A stretch of DNA of 64,000 nt from CAVXHQ01 sp963789535 (GTDB taxonomy: Bacteria; Pseudomonadota; Alphaproteobacteria; Rhodobacterales; Rhodobacteraceae), in assembly GCA_963789535.1 (NCBI GenBank), contig CAWBKU010000005.1, positions 1,984,001 to 2,048,000 of the forward strand, written 5' to 3'. The notes beneath the pieces are model-generated. The model did no database searches. It worked only from the letters and a program-made list of their open reading frames with translations, and had not been told where the DNA came from. Every line of letters starts with the position of its first letter. Within the stretch, counting starts at the first letter, position 1. Made by a program: the position numbers and the translations under genes. Below are positions 8,754-18,941 of the stretch, in pieces.

Positions 8754-9200
8754 ATGTTCAGATTGTTGGTGACGATGGGCGGCGCGGTGATGGCGGCGAG
8801 CGCGCTTGCGCCCTGGTTGGCCGGGCCGTTCGGCCAGACCGCGATCCCGGCGGACATGTTCCGCGCGATGTACGACCTCTTCGGCCTCGACATGCCGCGC
8901 GAGGCGTTGCTGTTCTTCTCCATGTTCGCGGTCGGCGCGGCCATCGCCGTGCTCGCCGTCATCGGCGCGGCGCCGCAACTGCTGGTCCTGCTGGCGGGCC
9001 TCTATCCGGCGGGTCTCTTCGCCGCCGCCTGGTGGCGCGGCGCGGACGAGATCGCCGCACTCGGCCTGCCGGTGCCGGAGGGGGCGACGGCGGGCGAGAT
9101 CTGGGACCAGCTTTCGCCGATCGTCGGCAACGGGCTGTGGATGTTCCTCGGCGGGATGGTGGCCCTTGTCCTTGCGGGTCTGGCGGGCGGACGCCGCTAG
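8754..9200 (+). CDS. Small integral membrane protein, unknown function
   Basis: This 148-residue protein is not assigned to a family. It has about four hydrophobic segments: residues 3-25, 45-67, 68-92 and 125-145. The stretch between segments 3 and 4 is acidic and probably exposed. A purine-rich sequence (gaagagggtgag) sits immediately before the ATG. It stands alone, divergent from purF and convergent with cvpA. Coding is supported by the ribosome site, the hydrophobic pattern and third-position GC. Confidence 0.7.
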   Translation: MFRLLVTMGGAVMAASALAPWLAGPFGQTAIPADMFRAMYDLFGLDMPREALLFFSMFAVGAAIAVLAVIGAAPQLLVLLAGLYPAGLFAAAWWRGADEIAALGLPVPEGATAGEIWDQLSPIVGNGLWMFLGGMVALVLAGLAGGRR

Positions 9201-9219
9201 GGCGCCGCCCGGCCTTGGA

Positions 9220-9834
9220 TCAATTGCCGGTGGCGGGCGCCGTTTCCGGCACCGCCGCCGCGTCCGGCGCGACGGGGGCATCGGGCAGCACACAGCCGGC
9301 CACGAGTTGCTCGTATTGCGTGGTGATCCACCCCAGCGCCTGTTCGGGATCCTGGTTCTCGATCCGGCCGGTCAACTGGGCGAACACGGCTGCCGAGCGG
9401 CTGTCCTCGACCATCGGGATCGACTGTGCCGACAGGACCGTCTGGTAGACGAAGAACGCCACCGCGACGAGCAGGATGCCGCGGAACACCCCGAAGAGGA
9501 ACCCCAGCGCCTGATCGAGACCGCCGAGGGCGGACCGCTGGATGATCGAGGAAAAGAGCGGCGTGAAGATCGAGAACAGCACCAGCGCCACGGCGAAGAC
9601 CGCGGCAAAGGCGCCGATGATCGACAGTTCGCAACTGTCGCCGATGAACTCGCCCAGGACCGGCACCTGCCGGATCAGCGGCTGCACCTGATCGGCAAAG
9701 ACGAACGCCAGCACCGTGGCTCCGATCCAGCCCGCGATGGCGAGGGTCTCGCGCACGAGGCCGCGGCTATAGGCCAGCAGGGCCGACAGGATGATGACGA
9801 CGCCCACGACGCCGTCGATGATGGTCAGATCCAT
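9220..9834 (-). CDS. cvpA: CvpA family membrane protein
   Basis: This protein has the colicin V production (CvpA) fold: four N-terminal membrane helices followed by a cytoplasmic or periplasmic tail. The 204-residue sequence begins MDLTIIDGVVGVVIILSALL and includes the typical SRGLVRETLAIAGW loop (about residues 23-36) and LGFLFGVFRGILLV. The Ala/Pro-rich C-terminus is species-specific. It follows radA on the same strand, separated by two small hairpins. Family function is poorly defined; a role in envelope or biofilm phenotypes is known only from other bacteria. Confidence 0.9.
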   Translation of the reverse strand: MDLTIIDGVVGVVIILSALLAYSRGLVRETLAIAGWIGATVLAFVFADQVQPLIRQVPVLGEFIGDSCELSIIGAFAAVFAVALVLFSIFTPLFSSIIQRSALGGLDQALGFLFGVFRGILLVAVAFFVYQTVLSAQSIPMVEDSRSAAVFAQLTGRIENQDPEQALGWITTQYEQLVAGCVLPDAPVAPDAAAVPETAPATGN

Positions 9835-9863
9835 GGGCTCACAGGCTCCCGTCCTTGGTATTC

Positions 9864-9909
9864 ATCCGGGCGTCGGCCCGGATTGGCATTCACTCGGGCT
9901 TCAGCCCGA
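9864..9909. repeat. Pair of adjacent hairpins between radA and cvpA
   Basis: Two related stem-loops lie head to tail: ATCCGGGC-gtcg-GCCCGGAT at 9864-9883 and TCGGGC-ttca-GCCCGA at 9894-9909. Both are preceded on the plus strand by ATTCA. The second includes the final radA codons (GLKPE) and its flank the TGA stop (9890-9892). They probably act as an mRNA processing or termination element, but there is no U-tract. Confidence 0.7.
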
Positions 9910-11263
9910 AAATCGCTTCCGCAAAGCCGGCCAGATCGCTCATCTGGCGCAATGTCATCCCCTCGGGCGCGGCGGACCGCTTGGTCAGGGTCGGCAGCAG
10001 GGCTGTGGCGAACCCGAGTTTCGCCGCCTCCTTGAGCCGGTTTTCGGTCTGTGACACGGGACGCAGGGCGCCGGAAAGGGAAATTTCGCCAAAGACGACG
10101 CATGACGGATCGACCGTTGCATCTTCGCGCGCCGAAATGAGCGCCGCCGCGACCGCAAGGTCTGCCGCAGGCTCGGTGATCCGCAGGCCGCCCGCGACGT
10201 TCAGATAGACGTCGAGACCCGCGAACGAGAGGCCGACGCGCGCGTCGAGCACCGCGAGGATCATGTTCAGCCGCCCCGCGTCCCAGCCGATCACCGAGCG
10301 GCGCGCCTGTCCCTGGGGGGCGGGGGCGACGAGGGCCTGTATCTCGCACAAAAGCGGCCGCGTGCCCTCGATCCCGGCGAACACCACCGAACCGGGGGCG
10401 GGCGTTCCGCGTTCGCTGAGGAACAGGGCGGAGGGGTTCTTCACCTCGGCCAGCCCCTTGCCGGTCATCTCGAACACCCCGATCTCGTCGGCGGGACCGA
10501 ACCGGTTCTTCACCGCGCGCAGGATGCGGAACTGATGCCCGCGCTCGCCCTCGAAATAGAGCACGCAGTCGACCATGTGCTCGACGACGCGGGGGCCCGC
10601 GATGGCGCCCTCCTTGGTGACATGCCCGACGAGGATGACGGCGATACCGCGCGTCTTTGCGAATGTGGTGAGCTCATGCGCCGCCGTGCGCACCTGAGTG
10701 ACGGACCCCGGCGCCGAATCGATGGTGTCGAGCCACATCGTCTGGATCGAATCGATGATGACGAGGTCGGGTTTCTCGGCATCGAGCGTCGTCAGGATGT
10801 CGCGCAGGTTGGTCTCGGCCGCGAGTTTCACCGGGCTGTCGCTCAGGCCGAGGCGGGCGGCGCGCATCTGCACCTGATTGGTGCTCTCCTCGCCGGTGAT
10901 GTAGATCACGTGCAGGCCATTGCGCGCGAAGCGGGCGGCGGCCTGCAACAGCAGCGTCGACTTGCCGATGCCCGGATCGCCGCCCACCAGCACCGCGCTC
11001 GCCGCCACCAGACCGCCGCCCAGCACCCGGTCGAGCTCGTCCACCCCCGCCTTGGTGCGCGGCGGCGCGGCGGCAAGTGTCGCAAGGTCGGTGAGCGGCA
11101 GCGCCTTGCCCCGCTTGCCCCCCGCCCCCCGCGCCCGGGGACCGTCGGTCAGCGGCCTGTCCTCGTGGATCGTGTTCCAGGCGCCGCAACCGTCGCACTG
11201 GCCCGACCAGCGGGCATGTTTGGCGCCGCATTCCGCGCAGGTAAAGTTCAGATCCTTGGCCAT
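9890..11263 (-). CDS. radA: DNA repair protein RadA
   Basis: RadA is a RecA-like ATPase that promotes branch migration during recombination. The 457-residue product starts with the C4 zinc finger (CAECGAKHARWSGQCDGCG, residues 9-27), then Walker A GGDPGIGKSTLL, the RadA-specific KNRFG motif and a C-terminal Lon-like domain. The start at 11263 is chosen because the zinc finger follows directly; the frame remains open upstream without similarity. It lies between pqiA-like and cvpA on the same strand. Confidence 0.96.
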   Translation of the reverse strand: MAKDLNFTCAECGAKHARWSGQCDGCGAWNTIHEDRPLTDGPRARGAGGKRGKALPLTDLATLAAAPPRTKAGVDELDRVLGGGLVAASAVLVGGDPGIGKSTLLLQAAARFARNGLHVIYITGEESTNQVQMRAARLGLSDSPVKLAAETNLRDILTTLDAEKPDLVIIDSIQTMWLDTIDSAPGSVTQVRTAAHELTTFAKTRGIAVILVGHVTKEGAIAGPRVVEHMVDCVLYFEGERGHQFRILRAVKNRFGPADEIGVFEMTGKGLAEVKNPSALFLSERGTPAPGSVVFAGIEGTRPLLCEIQALVAPAPQGQARRSVIGWDAGRLNMILAVLDARVGLSFAGLDVYLNVAGGLRITEPAADLAVAAALISAREDATVDPSCVVFGEISLSGALRPVSQTENRLKEAAKLGFATALLPTLTKRSAAPEGMTLRQMSDLAGFAEAIFGLKPE

Positions 11264-11334
11264 GGGGGGCGGTCTACGCGTTCTCGTGGTGGCAGGGAAG
11301 GTGGCGGCGGCGGACCCTCCCGGGGGGGGAGTTG

Positions 11335-11802
11335 TTACGGCAACGTGAAGGGGGCGGCGCGATTTTCCGGCAGCCGGGCGGTGAGCGTGGAGATCGCCAG
11401 CGAGGCGAGGATGCAACCTGTAAAGAGCCACAGGCCCCAGGCCGTCTCGACGGTGCCATAGCCGATGCCCTTGGCCAGCACGATGTAGAGCGCGATGAGG
11501 AACACGTCCGCCATCGCGAGCTTGCCGAGCCAGGTCAGCCCAGGCAGCAGGCGGCGACTCAGCAGGTTGAAGTGCAGGAGCGCCAGGCCGAGGCACTTCA
11601 GCATCGGCGCAAAGAGCGCGAAGGCGGTGACGAGCAATGCCAGTGCGGGATCCTCGGGCCAGAGCGATTGCAGTCCGGTGACGACACTGATTTCCGACAG
11701 GCCGAACAGCGGCAGGAGGCCCGCCCGCATGAGGGGTGCGAACCACGAGACGGGGAACAGGATAAGGAGCGCGAGGTTCGCGGCGCGCAGGAGGTTCAGC
11801 AT
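11335..11802 (-). CDS. Paraquat-inducible protein A (PqiA) domain membrane protein
   Basis: This is a 155-residue inner-membrane protein with about four hydrophobic helices and one PqiA-type domain. Features include LLILFPVSWFAPLM near the N-terminus and LTWLGKLAMADVFLIALYIVLAKG, where the K-x-x-M-x-D-V-F pattern is typical of the family. E. coli PqiA has two such domains; this is the single-domain form common in alphaproteobacteria. The start at 11802 begins the hydrophobic region. It is probably involved in envelope lipid homeostasis, by family analogy only. Confidence 0.82.
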   Translation of the reverse strand: MLNLLRAANLALLILFPVSWFAPLMRAGLLPLFGLSEISVVTGLQSLWPEDPALALLVTAFALFAPMLKCLGLALLHFNLLSRRLLPGLTWLGKLAMADVFLIALYIVLAKGIGYGTVETAWGLWLFTGCILASLAISTLTARLPENRAAPFTLP

Positions 11803-11983
11803 GGCACAGGCTTCGGACGCGGCGGGGCGTACTCCGACGAGATGGGCACGTCGGGGGCCGATGAGAGGGGGCACCCGTTCGGCGCCGGGGTCGACGGACT
11901 GCGATGCGATCGCGCCGACGTGGTTCGCACGACCGGTCGGAGAGAGCGTGCCGACCATGACACGACGCCGGGTCTGCCGCGCC

Positions 11984-13024
11984 TCACCCGCCGACGTAGT
12001 GGCGTCGCAGGCGGCGGCCGAGCGAGGTGAGCACCTCGTAGCCGATCGTTCCGGCGGCCCGCGCGAGAGCGTCGATGCCCTGATGGGGGCCGATGATGGT
12101 GAGGTGGTCGGGATCCTCGGATAGGTCGGTGATGTCGACGGTGATCAGGTCCATCGACACCCGCCCGACCAGCGGGCAGGGCTGCGCGCCCGACCAGAGC
12201 GTCGCGCGGTCCGACAGCATGCGGTGCAGGCCGTCGGCATAGCCGGCCCCGACGGTCGCGATCCGGCTCGGCCGGGCTGCCTGCCAGCTATTGGCATAGC
12301 CCACGACCTCGCCCGCCGCGACCTCGCGGATCTGCACCACCGGCAGGTCGAGTGTCGCGACCGCCCGGGCGCCCGCGAAGGGCAGCCCCCCGAACAGGCC
12401 GATGCCGGGGCGCGTCAGGTCGAAGTGATATTGCGGCCCCAGCAGGATGCCGCCCGTCGCGGCGAGGCTGCGCGGCACGGTGACGCCGTCGGTCATGCGG
12501 TGAAAGACGTCGAGCTGATAGGGGTTCATCGGATGGTCGGGCTCGTCCGCGCAGGCCAGATGGCTCATCAAGAGGACAGGCCGCTGGCCCAGCGCCACCT
12601 CGGCCACCGACGCCCAGTCGTCCCATTCGAGGCCGAGGCGGTTCATGCCGGTGTCGAGCTGGAGGCCGAAGGGATGGCCGGGCAGCGCCTCGAAATGGCG
12701 GGTGATCTGGTCGAGCGAGGCGAGCATCGGCGTCAGCGCCAGATCGGCGATCATGTCGCTGTCGCCGCGCATGTGGCCCGACAAGAGCAGGATCTCGGGG
12801 CCCGGTCCGACCGCCTGCCGCAGCGCGGCGCCCTCTTCGGCGAGCGCCACGAAAAACCGGCCGCACCCCGCACGCGCAAGGCCGCGCGCCACCCGTGCGG
12901 CGCCGAGGCCATAGCCGCCCGCCTTGACCACGGCCGCAGTCTCGGCGCCGGGCGCGAGGGCCGCCAAGGCGCGCCAGTTGGCGACGATTGCATCGAGATC
13001 GACGGTGAGGAGGGCACTGGTCAT
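11984..13024 (-). CDS. alr: Alanine racemase
   Basis: This PLP enzyme interconverts L- and D-alanine and supplies D-Ala for peptidoglycan. The 346-residue product has the PLP lysine in VVKAGGYGLGA (about residue 35) and the catalytic Tyr of the second base in GAGYADGLHR. The C-terminal SMDLITVDITDL and LTSLGRRL are also typical. The start at 13024 has AGAGG just upstream; the much longer open frame beyond it is antisense to the ureD region. Divergent from ureD. Confidence 0.93.
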   Translation of the reverse strand: MTSALLTVDLDAIVANWRALAALAPGAETAAVVKAGGYGLGAARVARGLARAGCGRFFVALAEEGAALRQAVGPGPEILLLSGHMRGDSDMIADLALTPMLASLDQITRHFEALPGHPFGLQLDTGMNRLGLEWDDWASVAEVALGQRPVLLMSHLACADEPDHPMNPYQLDVFHRMTDGVTVPRSLAATGGILLGPQYHFDLTRPGIGLFGGLPFAGARAVATLDLPVVQIREVAAGEVVGYANSWQAARPSRIATVGAGYADGLHRMLSDRATLWSGAQPCPLVGRVSMDLITVDITDLSEDPDHLTIIGPHQGIDALARAAGTIGYEVLTSLGRRLRRHYVGG

Positions 13025-13192
13025 GGCGCCTCTTTTGGCAGGGGCCGCGTGGATGTTCCAGTGGCCCCGTTTCGGGCGCTGCCCAAATTTGAGGCAGCGA
13101 GCCTCCGGGCCGTGCCGATCCGCCGACCCATTGGCCGCGCGGTCGTGACACCGGGCCACGGCACGGTCAGGGTCGGGGCGAGGAGTGGAGTC

Positions 13193-14035
13193 ATGGCGGA
13201 CGGAGCGATACTCGGACGCGGGCACGTCGCCGCACCGCGCGCGCGCGGCCGGTTGCGGCTGTCGGTCGCGGGCGATGCGCGGGGTGCGCGGATCGCGGGA
13301 CTGCATCAGGCGGGGTGTCTGCGGCTGCTGTTCCCCGATACCGGGGATGCGGCGCTTACGGCCATTGCCCTCAATACTGCCGGGGGGCTGACCGGGGGCG
13401 ACGATCTTGCCTTCGAGGCGGTGGTGGCGGACGGTCGGCTGGTGCTGTCGACGCAGGCCGCCGAACGGATCTATCGCGCCGACGCCGGTCAGGTGGCGGC
13501 TGTCGAGACACGCCTGCGCATCGAGCCGGGCGCCCGGCTCGATTGGTTGCCGCAAGAGACGATCCTGTTTCAGGACAGTGCGTTGGAGCGTGTCCTGAAT
13601 GTGGATATGGCGGCGGATGCGACCCTGCTCGCGGTCGAGCCGCTGCTTCTCGGACGGCTTGCCATGGGCGAGCGGCTGAGCCGAGCGCATCTGCGCGACC
13701 GGATTCGGGTGCGCCGCGACGGGCGCCTGATCCTTGCCGATGCGGTGCACCTGAGCGGCGACATTGCCGCAAGGATCCGCGGGCCGGCAACACTTGGCGG
13801 TGGTGCGGCCATGGCAACGGTCCTGCTTGTGTCGCCCGGGGCAGAGGCGCCCCTGTCCGCTGCCCGCGCCCTTCTGCCGGGGGACGGACCTGCGGTCGGC
13901 GGCGCCTCGCTCGTTGCGCCGGGGGTTTTGCTTGCCCGGATCGTCGGGCAGGATGGTTTCGACCTGCGCCGGGTGCTGATCCCGCTGCTGGAACTTCTGG
14001 GGCAGCGCAATCTGCCCCGGACATGGGTTTTGTAG
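13193..14035 (+). CDS. ureD: Urease accessory protein UreD
   Basis: UreD (UreH) binds apo-urease and, with UreF and UreG, forms the complex that inserts nickel. The 280-residue product begins at the ATG preceded by gaggag, and contains family motifs LHQAGCLRLLFP (about 39-50), LNTAGGLTGGDDL and LPQETILFQDS. It ends with the conserved QRNLPRTW. It is the first gene of the urease operon and is divergent from alr. Confidence 0.94.
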   Translation: MADGAILGRGHVAAPRARGRLRLSVAGDARGARIAGLHQAGCLRLLFPDTGDAALTAIALNTAGGLTGGDDLAFEAVVADGRLVLSTQAAERIYRADAGQVAAVETRLRIEPGARLDWLPQETILFQDSALERVLNVDMAADATLLAVEPLLLGRLAMGERLSRAHLRDRIRVRRDGRLILADAVHLSGDIAARIRGPATLGGGAAMATVLLVSPGAEAPLSAARALLPGDGPAVGGASLVAPGVLLARIVGQDGFDLRRVLIPLLELLGQRNLPRTWVL

Positions 14036-14065
14036 GCCCCGACGGCGGGGCGAGAGAGGGGACCG

Positions 14066-14368
14066 ATGCAGCTGACGCCGCGGGAGAAGGACAAGTTGCT
14101 GATCGCGATGGCGGCAGAGGTCGCGCGCAAGCGCCGTGCACGTGGCGTCAGGCTGAACTATCCCGAGGCCATGGCGTTGATCACCGATGCCGTCGTCGAG
14201 GGCGCCCGCGACGGTCGCTCGGTCGCCGAGATGATGGAGGCGGGGGCAGCGGTCGTCACCGCGTCCGACTGCATGGACGGCGTGCCCGAGATGATCCCCG
14301 AGGTGCAGGTCGAGGCGACGTTTCCGGACGGCACGAAACTCGTCACCGTGCACAGGCCCATACGGTAG
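14066..14368 (+). CDS. ureA: Urease gamma subunit
   Basis: This is the small structural subunit of the nickel urease that hydrolyses urea to ammonia and carbamate. The 100-residue protein is full length, with MQLTPREKDKLLIAMAA at the start, LNYPEAMALITDAVVEGARDG in the middle and the conserved VPEMIPEVQVEATFPDGTKLVTVH at the end. It has its own ribosome site (agagaggggacc). It lies 30 bases after ureD and 39 before ureB. Confidence 0.98.
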   Translation: MQLTPREKDKLLIAMAAEVARKRRARGVRLNYPEAMALITDAVVEGARDGRSVAEMMEAGAAVVTASDCMDGVPEMIPEVQVEATFPDGTKLVTVHRPIR

Positions 14369-14407
14369 GCGCATGAAGAGCGCCGCTCAACATATTGGAA
14401 TAGAGAC

Positions 14408-15064
14408 ATGAATATCCCAGGTGAGGTGATGACGGCCGCAGGTGAGATCACGCTGAACGCGGATCGGGCGGCAATCACGATGATGGTCGCCAACACCGGC
14501 GACCGTCCGGTGCAGGTCGGCGCGCACTATCATTTCTTCGAGGCGAACCCCGCCCTCGATTTCGACCGCGACGCGGCGCGGGGCCGCCGGCTCGACATCG
14601 CCGCGGGCACCGCCGTCCGGTTCGAGCCGGGCCAGCGGCGCGAGGTGCGCCTGATCGAGATCGGCGGCGCGCGCCGCGTTTACGGCTTTGCGGGCAAGGT
14701 GATGGGCCCGCTCGCCGTGGCGCTGCTGTTGCTGATTGCGCCCGCGGCCGAGGCGCAGAAACGCGACTGCACAGACCCGCAGGATCAGGCCTCGATGACC
14801 GAATGTGCCTGGGTCGACTATCAGAACGCCGACGCCGTCCTCAATCAGGAGTGGTCGCGGGCCATCGACTACGCCCGGCGGATCGGTGCGGAGGACACCC
14901 TGCGCGAGGCGCAGCGACTGTGGATCCCCTACCGCGACGCCGCCTGCCGCGCCGACGCCACCAATTTCGAGGGCGGGTCGATGCAGCCGATGGTGGAGGC
15001 GTTCTGCCTGACCCGGCTGACGCAGCAGCGCACTGACGAACTCGCCTCGTTCCGGAGCTTCTGA
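14408..15064 (+). CDS. ureB: Urease beta subunit fused in frame to a LprI/DUF1311-type domain
   Basis: Residues 1-101 are a complete urease beta subunit (IPGEV, NTGDRPVQVGAHYHF, RFEPGQRREVRLIEIGG, GFAGKVMGPL). Bacterial UreB normally stops about here. Instead the frame continues through a hydrophobic segment (AVALLLLIAPAAEA, 103-116) into a DUF1311/LprI-like domain with CTDPQDQASMTECA and the later REAQRLWIPYRDAACRAD (Cys at 121, 133, 180, 200). An ATG at 14702 would start MGPLAVALLLLIAPAAEA, a plausible signal peptide, so the downstream part may also be made alone as an exported protein of 120 residues. Whether the stable product is a true fusion, two overlapping products or the result of a small deletion or sequence error cannot be settled here. 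Confidence 0.85.
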   Translation: MNIPGEVMTAAGEITLNADRAAITMMVANTGDRPVQVGAHYHFFEANPALDFDRDAARGRRLDIAAGTAVRFEPGQRREVRLIEIGGARRVYGFAGKVMGPLAVALLLLIAPAAEAQKRDCTDPQDQASMTECAWVDYQNADAVLNQEWSRAIDYARRIGAEDTLREAQRLWIPYRDAACRADATNFEGGSMQPMVEAFCLTRLTQQRTDELASFRSF

Positions 15065-15066
15065 CC

Positions 15067-15375
15067 ATGGCCCGCAACGCAAATCCCGCCGACATGATGC
15101 GCCTCAGTCTGGCATGGTGGACGATGATGGCCGAGGCGCAGACCGTCATCGGCCTGCGCACGCTGGGCATGGCCGGGATCCTGCCCGCAAAGGACAGCGA
15201 AAACAGCCGCATGGTGAGCGAGAAGGTCGCGGCGATGACGCAGAGCCTGAACGCCGCGGGCAAGGCAGCCCTTGCGGGCAAGCGGCCCGACGAGGTGGCC
15301 CTCGCGGCGATCCGTCCCCTCGGGCGCAAGACGCGCGCCAATGCCAAACGTCTGTCCCGACGCACCGCGTCCTAG
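15067..15375 (+). CDS. Small helical protein in urease operon, unknown function
   Basis: This 102-residue protein is predicted mainly alpha-helical, Ala- and Met-rich at the start (MMRLSLAWWTMMAEAQTVIGLRT) and basic at the end (RKTRANAKRLSRRT). I do not assign a function. Short proteins of similar style, sometimes loosely labelled antifreeze-like or phasin-like, sit between ureB and ureC in relatives, from memory. It starts two bases after the ureB-LprI stop and ends nine bases before ureC, so it is certainly co-transcribed. Confidence 0.75.
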   Translation: MARNANPADMMRLSLAWWTMMAEAQTVIGLRTLGMAGILPAKDSENSRMVSEKVAAMTQSLNAAGKAALAGKRPDEVALAAIRPLGRKTRANAKRLSRRTAS

Positions 15376-15384
15376 GAGGTGCCG

Positions 15385-17094
<1,710 letters not shown>

Positions 17095-17109
17095 GGGCGG
17101 CACGTTGGA

Positions 17110-17412
17110 TCACTCCCTTTCGATAAGCTCCAACCCCGCATCCGTCGCAACCGCGCTGCGGGCCAGCACGGTCTGTGTCGTCTTCTCCTTCCAGTATCGC
17201 GGATCCTCGCGGATCGCGTCGGGCAGCGTCAATGGGTCGAACCGGCGCGTCGTGGCGCTGCGCACCGTGACCACCCAGCCCGCCCCTTCGAGCGGGGCGT
17301 TCGGTCGCGCCGAAAGGATCCGGTCGCGCAATACCGCCTCGCGCGCGCGCAGCGTCCTGATAAGGGCGCGCAGGTCGCCAAGTTCGTCTGCGATGAGGCA
17401 CGGTGCGGTCAT
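17110..17412 (-). CDS. Small hypothetical protein encoded antisense within the urease cluster
   Basis: This 100-residue protein is not recognised. It opens with a helical, possibly coiled-coil stretch (about residues 8-33, LGDLRALIRTLRAREAVL) followed by a mixed region containing WVVTVRSATTRRFDP and a C-terminal half with DPRYWKEKT. It lies on the opposite strand between ureC and the DUF1127 gene, so it interrupts the urease transcription unit. No convincing ribosome site is visible before the ATG. Coding is judged from codon use and absence of an alternative. Confidence 0.6.
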   Translation of the reverse strand: MTAPCLIADELGDLRALIRTLRAREAVLRDRILSARPNAPLEGAGWVVTVRSATTRRFDPLTLPDAIREDPRYWKEKTTQTVLARSAVATDAGLELIERE

Positions 17413-17585
17413 GCAACGATCATGGAACGGCAGGGTTAAGGAAACCTTGACGGCCGAAAGAACCGCGCGACCCTTGCGTGCCGCGCAAGACGGGATTGTC
17501 GTTTTGGGTCTGCACCTCCGCGCCGGGGGCGACTATCTAGGAAGCAAGGGGAGACAACCCCAAAACAAGGTTTCCGAGGTATATC

Positions 17586-17798
17586 ATGGCATTCCTGACC
17601 GACACGCATGTACCGCTGCCGCGCAGCGACGGCTTCTGGGCAACCTTCGCCCGAGGCTTCGAGGCCTATTGCGATCGCCGCTCGCGGCGGTTGCAGATCG
17701 AGGTTCTGCAATCGAAATCGGACGCCGAACTGGCCGCGATGGGCATCCCGCGCGACCGCATCGCGCACTACGTCTTCCGCGACCTGCTCGGCTTCTGA
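17586..17798 (+). CDS. DUF1127 domain small protein
   Basis: This 70-residue protein carries a C-terminal DUF1127 (YjiS-like) motif, here LQSKSDAELAAMGIPRDRI (about residues 41-59). Such Arg-rich small proteins in alphaproteobacteria can bind RNA and tie into phosphate or carbon metabolism, so a regulatory role is possible but untested. GAGG lies before the ATG with suitable spacing. It is 28 bases upstream of ureE and may be co-transcribed with ureEFG. Confidence 0.85.
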   Translation: MAFLTDTHVPLPRSDGFWATFARGFEAYCDRRSRRLQIEVLQSKSDAELAAMGIPRDRIAHYVFRDLLGF

Positions 17799-17826
17799 CC
17801 CGATCCACGATCGCCCGGTGTCCGCG

Positions 17827-18303
17827 ATGAGCGGCACCGGCGTGGCCCGCTCGGTCGTCAAGGCCGCAGCAGAGACGGTCGTCACTCTCGACCACGATGC
17901 CCGTTTCCTGCGCCGCAAACGGTTGACGACCGATGCGGGCTGGACGTTCCTCGTCGATCTGCCGCAGGTCACGTCCGTCGACGAGGGCGACGCGTTCCAC
18001 TTCACCGACGGCACCCTCGTCGGCGTCCGCGCCGCCCCCGAGGCGCTGCTCGCGATTACCGGGCCGAACCTGACCGAACTCGCCTGGCACATCGGCAACC
18101 GCCATTGCCCCTGCCAGATCGAGGCGGACCGCCTGTTCATCAAGGCCGACCCCGTGCTGACGGCCATGCTGCGCGGCCTCGGCGCGACGCTCGCCGACAT
18201 CACGGCCCCGTTCCGGCCAACCGGCGGCGCCTATGGCTTGGGCCGGACCCATGGGCACGATCATGGCCATTCCCACTCCCACGACAATATCACACGACCA
18301 TGA
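17827..18303 (+). CDS. ureE: Urease accessory protein UreE
   Basis: UreE is the nickel metallochaperone for urease. The 158-residue protein has the UreE core (LTTDAGWTFLVDLP, LAWHIGNRHCPCQIE, where the His in WHIGNRH is the conserved dimer metal site) and a His-rich C-terminal tail with alternating His (GHDHGHSHSHD). The ATG at 17827 is preferred; a GTG three codons earlier is possible. The stop overlaps the ureF start by four bases. Confidence 0.95.
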   Translation: MSGTGVARSVVKAAAETVVTLDHDARFLRRKRLTTDAGWTFLVDLPQVTSVDEGDAFHFTDGTLVGVRAAPEALLAITGPNLTELAWHIGNRHCPCQIEADRLFIKADPVLTAMLRGLGATLADITAPFRPTGGAYGLGRTHGHDHGHSHSHDNITRP

Positions 18304-18941
18304 TCCGCACCGCTGACGCGCTCCTCCTTGCGCAATGGCTGTCGCCGGCGTTCCCGACCGGCGGTTTTGCCTACAGCCACGGCCTCGAGGCGGCGATCGC
18401 AGAGGGGATCGTGACCGACGCGGACAGCCTGACCGCCTGGTGCGGCGACGTCCTCGCCCACGGCGCGGGCCGCAACGACCTGATCCTGCTCGCCGCCGCC
18501 CATCGCGGCGCGGCACCGCTGGCCGACATCGACGACCTCGCGCGCGCCGTCTGCCCGGCCGCCGAACGGCTGCTCGAGACGCAGGCGCAGGGGGCCGCCT
18601 TCGTCCTCGCGGTCAACACCGTCTGGGACACGGCGCTGCCGCCGCTCTGCCTGCCGGTCGCCCTCGGCGCCGCCGCGCGCGCGCGCAACCTGCCGATCGA
18701 CCCCGTGGCACAGCTCGCGCTTCAGGCCTTCGCCGCGCAACTGGTCTCGGCGGCAACCCGCCTCGGCCCGATCGGCCAGGTCGCCGCGCAACGGGTTCTC
18801 GTCCGGCTCTCGACGACCTTCGCGGGCATCGTCGCGGACGCCCTCGGCGCCACGCTCGACGACCTCGGCGGCGCCGTCCCGCTGGCCGACATCGCCGCGA
18901 TGCGCCATGAAACCCTGAACCGCAGGATATTCCGCTCATGA
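18300..18941 (+). CDS. ureF: Urease accessory protein UreF
   Basis: UreF is the urease-activation component that, with UreD and UreG, delivers nickel to the apoenzyme. The 213-residue product begins MIRTADALLLAQWLSPAFPTGG, the usual UreF N-terminus, and has SHGLEAAI and the C-terminal MRHETLNRRIF. The ATG overlaps the ureE stop by four bases and its own stop overlaps ureG by four bases, so ureE-F-G form a tightly coupled block. Confidence 0.95.
   Translation: MIRTADALLLAQWLSPAFPTGGFAYSHGLEAAIAEGIVTDADSLTAWCGDVLAHGAGRNDLILLAAAHRGAAPLADIDDLARAVCPAAERLLETQAQGAAFVLAVNTVWDTALPPLCLPVALGAAARARNLPIDPVAQLALQAFAAQLVSAATRLGPIGQVAAQRVLVRLSTTFAGIVADALGATLDDLGGAVPLADIAAMRHETLNRRIFRS

Noticed and set aside
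8604..9293. Minus-strand open frame opposite the small membrane protein gene
   Set aside because: The plus-strand gene has a ribosome site and clear membrane helices; the minus frame is Arg/His-rich without features.
11803..11958. N-terminal extension of the PqiA-like protein by 52 codons
   Set aside because: The extension has no similarity to the family and the hydrophobic domain starts at the ATG at 11802.
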